Assembly (NCBI GenBank): GCA_036897625.1
Contig: JAYMTA010000348.1
Location: forward strand, 1-30,766
Source of the DNA: Pelargonium cotyledonis
Lineage: Eukaryota; Streptophyta; Magnoliopsida; Geraniales; Geraniaceae
Reading direction: 5' to 3'
Length of the DNA stretch: 30,766 nucleotides
The notes under the pieces were generated by a model. That model did no database searches, was not told where the DNA came from, and worked only from the letters and a program-made list of their open reading frames with translations. The translations under genes and the position numbers were made by a program. The stretch's first letter is position 1; every line of letters starts with the position of its first letter. Positions 11,001 to 21,447 of this stretch are shown piece by piece.

Positions 11001-13721
11001 AAACTATATAAACGCTTATTACATGTGCATAGATCATATCATGCCATACAGCCACAGAGCAAAAGATCACAACAAGAAACTCAACTCATAGATGCATTAT
11101 CATCCTCCCCCTACAAGACTTCAACAGAAATTAAAAGTAGAAACCCTTAACTGGGTTGAACAATTAATTTATTACTTAAAAGGATTGAGCTCTTACTGCC
11201 TCAATTAACCTTACTAATCAGAGTTAGTTAATAGTACACTTTCAAGTACGGATAAAGATGATTGGGTTAAAATAAAATTAAAAACAGATAAAACCAAATT
11301 ACCTGTTTGCAACTAGACAGAAACACAAGAATCTTTGAATTGAGATGTGACTTTATGAAGCTCCACAACATGTCTAACTTTTGTTCCAGGGGAACAATCA
11401 TCACTGTTTGATGCAAGCGACTGGGAGTGGCTGTCACAGATTCCTCATGCACACCCACATACTCTGGGTCCTTCAAACTAAGCCTCGCAAGATCTTTAAC
11501 CGACTTTGTCTGAGTTGCCGAGAAAAGCAAAGTTTGTCTATGTTTAGGTAATTGTGAAACAATTGCATTCATGTCTTTTTTGAACCCAACATCAAGAATT
11601 CGATCTGCCTCATCTAGCACCAAAACCTGTTTCCTGGCCAGAAAATTCCACCCAAATCAGAGCTGCTAAGCAAGCATCCAATTGATAATTAAAATATATG
11701 CATCAACGGACATTATTCTTTTTCCATTACTTTTATTATAGACATACAATAAAGCATCTAGGAAGAGATAAAGTTGAGCTTGGGAAGAAAATACAGATTA
11801 AGTATACAAAACTATTACTTAATGCACACAAACTGATATGCTTGAGACTTGGATTGTCAAGTTATTGGTGGTAAAAATAATAAGATGATTTGCAGTGCAA
11901 GTCATTGGTTGTGTACTTTGAGGGCAAAAGAAAAGGCATATAGTAAAAACATCTCATTGACCTGAAGCTGTGAGCATTCAAAATTTGGAGTCTCGTCCAT
12001 GTGCTGAAGAAGACGACCAGGAGTGCAAACCAGAATGTTCAGCTTATTTACACTCTCCTTTTCTGCATCAACATCTTTCCGACCACCAATTAGGAGTCCA
12101 GCACTAAAATTATGGTGCTTTCCAACTGACTTCAATACATCAAAAAGTTGACTAGCTAATTCCCTGGTGGGAGATATTATTATGCTTCCTACTCCATCTT
12201 CAGGACCCCATCTCTCTTTATATAACTTCTCCAGAACCTGAAACCAACAGTAAAGGTGACATCAAATATAATTTTTTAGCTTAAAAAAAGAGTTGTTTGT
12301 AACAGAAAATGACCATGCAGACATATAAAGATATAAGGATGCTAAAAACATATTGGCTTCTGAAACAATAAAAAAAAACCTATCTCGTACTAGCAGGTTT
12401 ACTGTTGAACAAGAAACGTGAGAAAAAATGTGGCAAAATGAAATATAGTAATCTTTCTTGAAGTAAACCCTCAAAGTTTTCAACCAAATTACAAAAAGCA
12501 ACACCCTTGCTTAGACTACGGGCCCTATACAAAAAATCAAAAACTAGCCATTTGTACAGAGCACAATTATTTTTGTTTGACGATTCTAACATCTTAAAGA
12601 TCAATGCCCCCACAGGAACAATCCTTTGCTCCCAGTTTAGCACACTAGGAAAAAAATAAGGCAATAATCAGTGATATCATAGTAATGGTTCTTTTATGCC
12701 AGTTTCAATAAACCGGGCTCTGAAAGAAGCAAGTAAAGCAATCACTACCAGTCTCATAATCTCCACTCTTCTGCTTCTGTTCCGGATGCAGATTAAGTAA
12801 AATTTATCTTTGAATTTCACAAAAAACCTTCCTTTCTGCCTTCCTAAACTAACACTGTTTTTTTTTTTTATGTGGGGGGGTGGTGGGGGTCTGCAAAAAC
12901 CAAAAGAATTAGCACCCAAAGAATAGCTATTGAACATATTAATCAACAGATAGAGTGTGTATGTTTTTGTCAGGCTTTCTTAGCAATTGCATGGCTTGTG
13001 AAAATACACATCAATTACATCAGCAGCTATAAAAGGTTAGAATGCATGCATTCTTTTCTCAGCTAACATTCCCTATACAAGTCACAGATTCTGAAACCAT
13101 TAAATGGGGAGCATTTTGGCCATTGAGTTTCGATAACTAGAGGAACTAACTAGAGGAACTATCTAATTCTCTAAAATCCAAAATTAAGAAGAAGGAAATG
13201 GAATTTCAACAATTATAATATACAATGAGCATTAACTGCAATAAACCACATAGTAATATATTAAAAGTTTCAAATTCAAGACTCAATTTTTTTGCTTGCT
13301 GGTATATTCAGTTTGCTCAAAACATCAAATTTTCTTTACTTACTGGTATAACAAATGCCAGAGTCTTCCCAGAACCAGTTTTCGCAGCTCCGAGGATGTC
13401 GCGACCGCACAGGGAATGCGGCAGAGTAGCTCTCTGAACATCGGTCATTTCAACATATTCCGATTGGCGCAGAGCGTCTTTGGTCTTCTTCGAGATCGGC
13501 AACTGCTCGAATTTGACGCATCCGGCGTAAGAGGAGTAGGTGGCGGCGTCAATGCGGCCGACGGGAGCGTTGGGAGGCGGCGGCGGGAGAGAGAGGGGAT
13601 TGGTGCCGGAGTCTGGTTTCTGGGATTGGATCCATGAGTTCAAGAGCTCGATCTCTTGGGCTTCCGATAGCTGCCTTTGCTTGCGAGACTGCTTGGATTG
13701 AGATTTTGATTTTTTGGCCAT
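8074..13721 (-). CDS. RH32: DEAD-box ATP-dependent RNA helicase, RH32/Dbp4/DDX10 family
   Basis: Eight exons on the minus strand: 13344-13721, 11962-12237, 11303-11626, 10121-10312, 9869-10024, 9285-9703, 8981-9135 and 8074-8441. All introns are GT-AG and phases agree, giving 755 aa, close to the usual length of plant RH32. Motifs in order: Q motif with Gln96, motif I AKTGSGKT (113-120), Ia PTRELA (149-154), Ib TPGR (198-201), II DEAD (223-226), III SAT (254-256), V ARGLDF (375-380), [10 protein letters not shown] (402-409). Exon 6 holds the family-specific region after the helicase core. The tail is charged, with a run of Asp/Glu and Lys-rich segments. Family knowledge: Dbp4 is a nucleolar helicase that releases U14 snoRNA during 18S rRNA maturation; the same role here is inferred. 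The ATG at 13721 has a G at +4 and matches the family N terminus. Introns 1 (1,106 bp) and 3 (990 bp) show no genes inside. Confidence 0.95.
8272..8310 (-). repeat. CTCATC hexanucleotide repeat coding for the acidic run of RH32
   Basis: On the plus strand the unit CTCATC repeats about five times inside exon 8. In the gene it encodes alternating Asp and Glu ([13 protein letters not shown]). This is an in-frame microsatellite, so length changes add or remove Asp-Glu pairs without breaking the frame. The opposite strand shows a poly-serine frame, which is only its shadow. Confidence 0.9.
12850..12892. repeat. T-tract next to a G-rich run in RH32 intron 1
   Basis: On the plus strand a run of about 13 T is followed by ATGTGGGGGGGTGGTGGGGGT. 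On the coding strand this reads as a C-rich run followed by poly-A, inside the 1.1-kb first intron. The plus strand has several closely spaced G runs and could form a G-quadruplex-like structure; no function is claimed. Confidence 0.6.
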
Positions 13722-13863
13722 AGCTGCTGCTGAGGTTGTTTGATTATCGAGATAAAAGCTATGGAAAGTTAGGGTTTTAGGCGAAGACGAGGGTTTTAGG
13801 GTTTCGATTCTCTGCCGCCGAAACTAGACAATGAGAGCAATATACCGTTTGAACGTATGGATT
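13722..13863 (-). promoter_or_regulatory. RH32 leader/proximal promoter with two telo-box motifs
   Basis: On the minus strand AAACCCTAA (telo-box) occurs at 13769-13777 and again at 13796-13804, 48 and 75 bp upstream of the ATG. Telo-boxes are known in plants near the transcription starts of ribosomal-protein, ribosome-biogenesis and translation genes, which fits a rRNA-processing helicase. The region is cut off at 13863 by a 10-bp target-site duplication and the MULE, so only about 140 bp of native upstream sequence remains attached to the gene. No TATA box was identified. Confidence 0.65.
13854..13863. repeat. Left target-site duplication of the 7.8-kb MULE
   Basis: CGTATGGATT directly precedes the left terminal inverted repeat and is repeated without change at 21667-21676 directly after the right one. 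Nine to eleven bp is the usual duplication size for Mutator-like elements. Confidence 0.93.
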
Positions 13864-14459
13864 GAGACCAGCCCTATTTTAGTGCATAAACTTTATCCAA
13901 ATGTACAAATAGGTGCATGAACTTTTAATTTGTACGAGTTATAAACTATGGTCAAGTCCTTGTTCTATTCATTTTATTTCACATGGGTCCCTAAACTTTG
14001 TTTTGTTTCGGCGCGGTCCTTATACTATCCACTTTGTTCCGTCAAAGTCTTTACTGTTAATTAGTGACGGAACCCGTTAACTATGCCGACGTGGCATTTT
14101 TTGCAATTATTTTTTATTGTCAAAAATGTGTCACGTCACCATAGTTAACGGATTTCGTCATAAAATTAACGGTAAAGACTTTTGCGGAACAAAGTGGATA
14201 GTATAAGGACCGCGTCAAAACAAAAAAAAGTTTAGGGATCTACGCGGAATAAAATGGATAGTTCAGGGACCCACACGGAGTTAATCCTTTGTACAAATAA
14301 GTGCATGAACTATCAATTTTGAACGAATAAGTTAGTTTAGTTAACGTTGTTTAATTTAACTGTGAACTTAAGCTGACTAAGATGGCATATAGATATTTAA
14401 TAAATTTTTAATTCAATCGAATCCACGTCAGCTGCTGACGTGGATTATATCATGGTAGT
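13864..14459 (+). repeat. Left terminal inverted repeat of the MULE (split by a MITE)
   Basis: 13864-13935 and 14295-14459 together match the reverse complement of 21448-21666. The first part holds repeated units built on TTTGTACAAATAGGTGCATGAACTT-like sequence, which could be transposase binding sites. The inner part holds a 27-base palindrome at 14420-14446 with ACGT cores (CCACGTCAGC and its complement). The 352-bp insertion at 13936-14287 interrupts it. Confidence 0.9.
13936..14287. mobile_element. 352-bp foldback MITE nested in the left TIR
   Basis: TTTGTAC occurs at 13929-13935 and 14288-14294; the intact right TIR has this sequence only once at the matching position, so this is an insertion with a 7-bp duplication. 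Its two halves are reverse complements over most of their length: GGTCCTTATACTATCCACTTTGTTCC on the left reappears inverted on the right, as do the segments around GTTAACTATG. The outermost roughly 40 bp pair poorly. It has no coding capacity. The transcript would form a long hairpin. Superfamily is uncertain. Confidence 0.85.
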
Positions 14460-15284
14460 TTTTTCTTATATATAATATGAGTTTTTTTCTATAAATCGAA
14501 TTTGCATATGCCGCTCCTTTACTATCGGTAGCCTCTAATTTGCACTTACATAAGGGAGTACTCTCAGTTTAAACTATATATTTAGCTAGTATGAAATAAT
14601 TTCCTATGATATAAAAACATGTATTCTATAATAAATAAATAGATTTGTAAGCTCTTTAGCTACTGTTAATCAGGGTAAGATTTATATTCCTTTGTAAAAA
14701 TTTCATAAATCTAATATACTATATAATCTCTAAAAAAATACATATTGGATTTCTATACCTAAGTCACAGTCCATCAAACAAAAATTATCAATGGTACCTC
14801 CAAAATCATTACAATCCCCACAAATTCAAAAAGTGTTCAATCTCCAAAAAGTACAAGCATTTCAGAAAACAAATAGAAGCTAAAATATATTAATGTCGAT
14901 CCTCATTTTTCCCTTGATGCAACATCCGTTCCTCTTTCTTTTCTTTGACCCGTGATCAAACGTTGATTTTCTTGTCCATGCTACAATGATAATAGTTGTT
15001 AGTTAATGGCTTGTGATGATAGTCATAATGAATTTTCATAAAATCAACATTAGGTATACTAACATTCAAAATAACATCATTATGTTCATTATGATATATT
15101 CCATGTCATTGAAATGAAGCTTTTCTCCTAATTGGAAACTTTGACAGTTTTTTTGGGTTGAGATGATCATAATCTTCTTTGGTTATTCGAAACATGCATT
15201 CCATTTCTTATGTGAGTGTATTTGATGTTAATATGTCATTAAGTTGAAATGTATTTTACGAAACTTATTTTATCAGGTTGAAAA
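14460..15284. other. MULE left subterminal region, no coding seen
   Basis: AT-rich sequence between the left TIR and the last coding-like segment of the transposase. It would contain the transposase 3' UTR. No repeats or frames that can be supported. Confidence 0.5.
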
Positions 15285-16479
15285 ATCGCATGTTCTTCCT
15301 GTGGTTACGTGTTTGGAGGAAATTGTCTGCTTTCCTCATTTGCAACCTGTAAGCAGTTAAGTAAGTGTAATGATACATAATGATAGTTAAGTTATAATAT
15401 AAAATCTTTTATTTTAACAGCTTCATGATAGATTGAATAACAATAATTTACTTCTTTAAGAGGAATTTTAAATTTGAACAACTTACACTAGAAGATTGAG
15501 AAATTGCACATTCTTCTTGTGGATGTGTGTCTAGATAAGATGATCTTCCTTCACCATTTGTATCTTGCATGTCATTGACTTTAAAGTTTATCTCACTAGT
15601 ATTTAAAAAATAGTGTGATATGAAAAAAAGAAGTGATAAAAATAAAATAATACCGTCTTTTTTTTTTCTGAGGACAAGATCTTTTGTTATGGTTGAGTTG
15701 ATGACATTCTGATTTTTGAGTATTTCATCACTCGACCTACTCTGCTTGCCTTTTGTGTTTTCTTTCTTGCATTCACATCACGATCGCTAGTCTTTTTATA
15801 CCTTTTTCCTCGAGTGTCTTCTTTTTCTAAAATTTTTTTTTTCTTTCGAACCGGCAATGCTCTACTTATGGGAGGCAGTAGAGGTTTCATATTTGGTGAA
15901 GGCCAAAAATCAATGTCTCTTACTAGTTCCATACTATATGCATAAAGTGTCAAATACTTGTCTTTCTTAAGCCATGAGGATATGAAATCTTCAACTTGGT
16001 TTCCTTCATGGTTGATAGCCGTAATTGTATGTGCACATGGTATACCAGTAAGTTGCCATCTTCAACAAGTAGATTTTTTTTGTAAGCTAACAACATGTTA
16101 ATCAGCATGCTTTCTGATTCTGACAATTTCGTATCCATCTTCCTCATTATGAAATGCCTCACAATCAACGCTAAGTTTAAAACTACTATCTAGAGCTTTC
16201 TTTATTTTAGGACCATAATCTAAAGACCACCTCAAGCAAAACCTTCTCTTTTCAACAATTCTCTACATGACGTGAATTTTGACAACTCCAAGCATGGAAA
16301 TGATACATTTACATCTAGCATTGATTATTAAGGCATTGAAACTCTCACAAACATTATTGTCAACTGAATCTGAACAACTATGAACTTCAAAAAAACTCTT
16401 AGCCCAGTACTTACGATTTTTTTTCCAACATATTTTTAAACTAAGTATTAATTGTAACTTCAGCTATCCCTTCGAGCTT

Positions 16480-17660
16480 AACAAAAATTTATGGGGCCCT
16501 CTTAAGAGAGTAATGCTAGGTTCTCCTACGTTTTTGAGTTATTTACAAGTTCCTCGTAAAAGAACCCTTAAATTATGGAAAATTTTTTACAATCCTTGTA
16601 CTTCCTAGAACATGAGGAATATTCTTTAACAGGTTACTCATGAGTGCGATTTCCCCATCTCAATCCAAAAAGTATAGATATATTATATTGCATTCCAGTT
16701 TCTTCGCGGCGGAGGCTCTTTCTAAGAAATTCCTAGTTAAGAGTTCCTGTAGCTCGATAACTAGAAGAAAACTCCTTATTACACATTTTGTACTTTTGAC
16801 TTATCCATATGATACAAAGGAACAAGTCAACTTGCCGCCTTATTCTATATTCTATTTAGCTTTACTTGGTTCAAAGGGGGCATCTTGAATTTTGATTGGC
16901 TGAGCTAAGATCGTATTCTTTTATCTGCACCGGGAAACTCTTAGCTTAGTAATTCTAGTGAATTGCAAGGATAACTTGACTTAAGAGAGAGGGTTTCACT
17001 ATACCATAAAAAGGGCATCCCAGTAGGAAATAAAATGCTATCTACTTATTTAATAAAATCCCAAGCCCTTAATGTATCAACTCTTTTACGAATTAAGCAA
17101 GTGGCAATCGCGAGTACTCTTTTTAGTCTAAAGTAGACACTGGAGCAAGAATTTCTTTTTATGTGAATTCTTTCTCTTTGAAAACAGAAGTAAAACCATG
17201 TAAAACATGACTTAGTTGCATTGAAAAATCTTCCACGATATGTCCTATTATAATTAGATTTTATTATATACATCAAAAAGCATCCCTAAGTAAAGTCACT
17301 ATTGACTGAGATTCCTAACTGATATCCCAAGGCAAGATTGATCTTGCAGACCTATTTCCTTATTAATTGGGGACTGGGCAACAAAGGGGAGTCAAACTTT
17401 TATAACTCGTTAACCTATATCGTTACTTGTCTAAGAAAAGAAATATTGTTGTAAAGCTTTAGAAACGGCCAGGATTTTCTATACTTATTACAACGTATAA
17501 CCTAGCAGGATAAAAACAAACAAAAATGCATAAAAAATAACAAGCATGCGAGAATAGGAAAACTCTTTATTCAATTCAGCAGGTAAAATTGTCTTGATTC
17601 ACGATTCCTTCTAGTCATAATCTGGCCACTTGTCTTCTTAGTACTGGAACTGCCGGGGGC
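16480..17660. other. Unidentified insertion of about 1.2 kb inside the MULE transposase
   Basis: Transposase similarity stops near 17665 (after RNMTVMSEV) and resumes near 16480-16430, with only a few residues missing between, so the intervening DNA was inserted. It carries no recognised protein on either strand. Its texture differs from both flanks: GC-richer patches, CTTAGCTAAGA-type short repeats and no A/T runs. That resembles plant organellar intergenic DNA, so a nuclear mitochondrial insertion is one possibility; a solo LTR or other non-coding element is another. No clear terminal repeat was found; GCTATC near both edges could be a short duplication. Edges are good to about 30 bp. Confidence 0.5.
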
Positions 17661-18586
17661 TCTCGCTATCAAATGGTACCTCACTCATGACTGTCATGTT
17701 GCGTGCATATTCTTGATAGTAAGTTGATTTGGCACATGTCCAAAATGTCATTCTTAAATCATCACCTTTGTGTGTCCTTCTCCAAATGGCATACAAATGT
17801 CTACAACACATCTGTTGCTCGGCTCTTGGCAATAAAGTCCTGGCAGCTTTTAGTAAACCCTGTCGACACGATACAAAAATACTCAATTAATATTATTATG
17901 AAGTTAAAAAAATCTAATATCATAATATAGTTATTTTCATTACCTTTTGTTGATCAGACATAAATGTCCATCCATGACCATCGTCTCTTATATTCAAGTA
18001 TTTAATCAATAAACTAAGAAACCATCCCCATGAATTTTCAGACTCTACTTCCACAACAACCCAAGCAATAGGGTACATTTGATTGTTTGGGTCTCTTCTA
18101 ATTACAGTTAACAACTCATCTTTCAAAGGTCCCTATAGGAAGCATCCATCAAGACCAATATATGGTCTACATCCCATTTTGAAACCTGTCTTAACAACAT
18201 TAAAACACACATACATTCTCTAAAAATGAGAATCATTCTCCTTATTTGATGTGTTGGTACAAATTTCAATTGTCCTGCCAGGATTCGATAATCTCAACTC
18301 CTCTAAATACCTCCATAGGTCTTTGAACTCAACAACGTATTCCTCCATTGTTTCATTATATACAATTTCTCTTACCCTTTCACATTTTTGAAGCCCCACG
18401 TCCTACAAAATTTCTTCCTTGATGTGCATTTGTAATTGTCTTGAAGTAAGTCTTGGAGTGTTTTCTATATACGCCTTAAATCTCTGAGCCAAGTACTTTG
18501 TTGTCACTCGCTTATTTTCCTTACCAATGTGATTGCAATAATGCTTCCTCCTATAAGTTTTCACATAAAATATACCATTCTCCCAA

Positions 18587-18590
18587 GAAG

Positions 18591-18621
<31 letters not shown>

Positions 18622-18622
18622 G
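18587..18622. repeat. (TA)n-(CA)n compound microsatellite inside the transposase
   Basis: Alternating TA followed by CA dinucleotides lie within the former coding region. On the minus strand they read as VCVCV and YIYIY residues just before SWENGIF. A conserved Cys/Trp zinc-finger segment is expected here, so the repeat probably expanded after the gene died. Confidence 0.85.
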
Positions 18623-18665
18623 CACCTTGCAACTGCATTCAACAACCTTCTTGTTATTCCTTTTA

Positions 18666-19704
18666 GGGTTAAATGTTTTTCACCCCCTGGACTTGTTTCT
18701 GTTTTGGACACAGCCCCTATTTAGGGTTTTCATTGATTTAACCCCCTGAACTTTCATATTTTTTCATATTAGTCCAGCTGACCTGTATAAGCAGGTTGTA
18801 ACCGGACACATCATCAACCAAAGACAACTCACCTTCCACATCATTTTACCATGCCACATCAGCCACTTACCCGTCCCAGACATAAACGGTGTGTTTTGGA
18901 AAAATTGAAATAAACTATTTAATACGTCGTCGTTTTGCCCAAAAAAGAAAAAAAAAGAACGTTCCTTTAGGTCTGCAAATATATAACGTCGCCTCTCTCG
19001 TGAAGAAGTTTAAGCATTACTTGAGCAGTGGGTTTGGAGGCATATATTTGAACACCAAAGTTTAGGGTTGTAGTTCTTCGTCGATTTTGGGATTTCAAAG
19101 TTTTCGTGCAAGATGATCATCATTTGTGAAGGAAGTTGTTGGTTGATAATCGTCTTCTCTAGAGTTAAAGCTATTTTTGGAAGACAATCATACTGTATTA
19201 AGGTTAGTTACATGTATGGTTTGATGAATATTGATATTTTTGTCCTCCTAAACATGTTAATGTTTATCATTGAGGATATGTGTTTTAGATTGAGTTTAAA
19301 GTTCCAATCTTTTGTAAAGTTGAAGTTTTTACACTTAGGTTATTGTTTGGATTCTAATGGCATGAGTGAAATTGGGGTCAAGCAGTTTTGAAATATGATT
19401 TATGCCCTTCTTAATCTATATTTGTGAGTTTATTGTTTAGTTTGATTTTTTTATGTACAAACCTTCATTTAGGTCTCAGTTTTGATTATGATTTTTGGAA
19501 TGTCCATTTGTTTGATCATGTGTGTTTGCAGTGGAAGGTGATCTATCATCGGTTGATGATGTGTCCGGTTACAACCTGCTTATGTAGGTTAGCTGGACTA
19601 ATTTGTAAAAATATGAAAGTCCAAGGAGTTAAATCAATGAAAACCATAAATAGGGGTCATATCCAAAATAGAAACAAGTCTAGGGGTGTAAAAGAATTTA
19701 ACCC
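18666..19704. mobile_element. Second MULE-type element, 1,039 bp, non-autonomous, nested in the transposase
   Basis: It starts GGGTTAAAT and ends ATTTAACCC. TTCCTTTTA occurs at 18657-18665 and 19705-19713, a perfect 9-bp target-site duplication. The terminal inverted repeats run about 160 bp each (18666-18823 and 19545-19704) and are highly alike, ending inside with AACCGGACACATCATCAACC. Skipping the element restores the transposase reading frame on the minus strand. The interior has no transposase. It holds a 92-codon plus-strand frame (19113-19391) preceded by leader-like sequence, perhaps a captured gene fragment (Pack-MULE), but no domain is recognised. Confidence 0.9.
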
Positions 19705-20303
19705 TTCCTTTTATATACTATAAACATTCTTTCTTGAATCGCATATCTAGTTATGCACTCTTTAAATTGAGTCAGACAAGTGAATCTTAACCATACATGA
19801 ACATCTTTGAATGGTGCGTCAGGATTGTACATGCACCTCTCCAATTGTTTCTCTTCTATTGCATCAGAATTATCATCAGACAAATCTTTATCCCTAGGCA
19901 AAGTTGATATCTCCTCGTCATCTATTGACAACTTTTTCTCAAGTGATTTACTTGAATCCGCATCACTTATTTCAGCGTCATGATTTTGCTTGGCACATAT
20001 CTCAACACTTATTGTTTCACCAACAACTATCCATCACTCTTGTTCTTAGTCTTGCCTACTATATTTGAAATTAAGTAAACATTCTTTGGCGGCCCTTATT
20101 TCTTCATCTTCACTTTCACTTTGGACCCCAATTTCTGTTAATAAAACCTCATCAGAATGATTTACATCAACTTCACATCTAGGTTCAATTGCAGCTTGTT
20201 CAACAATTGTTTCTTCGTCAACTCCAACTTCGACTTGAACTTGTTCAACACCTGAATTTGTCTCAATTTCTTGTACTCTTATTTCTGCCATTGATTTCTG
20301 CAT

Positions 20304-21447
20304 CTTTAACGACTTGTTTATGCTTTAACTCCACAACCTGTAATGTATATGAATTTCCCATAATATTATAAAATTGACTACAATTTTTCTCATAACAATA
20401 AAATGTAAATGCAACAATGATGTTTTAGAAAACTATGATATCTTTATTAGTGTAAATGACCAAATTTAGTTTAAAATACTGTTAAATCATCATTATTCTC
20501 TATACCATTTTCAAACCGGATTTTCTATACCAGATTTTACCTACTATACAAACCAGTAGAAAAACCCATACACTAGCACTAAGCACTAACAACACTAAAC
20601 CCAGTAACACTAACCCAACCCAAAGTGCCATAAATAATACCAAAGATTCTCATCCCTAATTATTAACCTATTCACTGCTTTTATTGAGGATTATATTTTA
20701 ATACTTTGGTTACTTATAGGAGTTGACTGATACTCTCTATTTAGTTCCATTAACAAAAAAGAAAAAGAAAAAGAAAAGTCTACTAGCAAAAACATTGTTT
20801 TTGTATCTTTAGTTTAAATTTGTTATGTTGTTGACTAGTGTATCCAATATCTTCACAGTCCTCCCAATCCCAACAGTTCCGGCTCGACCAATGCGTGAGC
20901 CAACCTCTGAAACCTGTAAGATTGTAACCAAAGCGATGAAGTTCAACATTACTTTCCTCCACAACCAATTACAAAACTCATGAATAAATAACAAAATTCA
21001 TAAACAATTAAAAAACCAATTACAAAACTCATGGACATGTTACTCATTCATCAACCAATTACAAAACTCATGAACAAATAACAAATTTTTTAGTTTAATC
21101 AAATAGAGGAAAACAAGGTTTTGTGAACTGAATTTTAAAATTGGCATTCATGTAGAGAAAACAAATCGCTTTTATTTTGTGAAACGAATCTGCAAGTTAT
21201 ACACTTCAATTCTCCATTTTTTGTATCAGATACACTCAAAAGGAACGATTGGTTACGTTGTCGGAGCGATGTGGTAGATGAACCGTCGCCGAATGCTTTG
21301 AAGAAGAAGACGCAGTTGACGCAATCTTCTGCAAAGATTTCTAATGAAACAATAATACTTATTTTTTATTAGAGTTATTTAAGAAATTAAAATATAAAAA
21401 AAAAAAGAAAAAAGAAATTAAGGCACATGCCATATTTACTTGAAATC
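20304..21447. other. MULE right subterminal region, transposase 5' side
   Basis: It lies upstream of the transposase N terminus. On the minus strand, short coding-like runs appear near 20990-20800 and near 21340-21235, separated by AT-rich DNA; they could be 5' exons or captured fragments. No family is recognised and they are not called as genes. Confidence 0.4.
20963..21090. repeat. Three copies of AACCAATTACAAAACTCATG
   Basis: The 20-base unit occurs at about 20963, 21014 and 21053, each followed by GAA or GAC. Between the first and second lies a looser copy (AACAAAATTCATAAACAATT). They form a subterminal direct-repeat cluster inside the MULE, about 450 bp from the right TIR. Confidence 0.85.

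Larger units (their letters stand above)
15285..20303 (-). pseudogene. MULE transposase (MURA-like), inactivated and interrupted
   Basis: Read on the minus strand. The N-terminal part (20303-20046, 19980-19714) is acidic and leads into a DNA-binding region. After the nested element the frame resumes at about 18656 with SWENGIFYVKTYRRKHYC. The DDE region shows GLDGCFL near 18145, PIAWVVVEVESENSWGWF near 18060 and GWTFMSDQQK just before 17944. An 84-bp intron (17860-17943) follows, then CCRHLYA near 17800. An insertion of about 1.2 kb breaks the gene, which resumes near 16430 with KYWAKSFFE. A SWIM zinc finger (WQLTGIPCAHT) lies near 16050 and a degenerate CCHC knuckle near 15710. Damage: in-frame stops at about 18406, 18222 and 18137, near 16265 (TAG), a TGA inside the SWIM motif and several frameshifts. 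Family knowledge: such transposases cut and paste MULEs; this copy cannot make a full protein. Confidence 0.9.

Noticed and set aside
12262-12946. Several 70-94 codon frames in the RH32 first intron
   Set aside because: They lie between well-phased exons, have no domain and are rich in residues expected from AT-rich intron sequence.
13936-14287. MITE considered as part of the original MULE TIR
   Set aside because: The right TIR is continuous across the same point and TTTGTAC is duplicated only on the left, which shows a later insertion.
18587-18622. Regular short repeats considered as a structured array such as CRISPR
   Set aside because: They are plain TA/CA dinucleotides in a plant pseudogene with no spacers.
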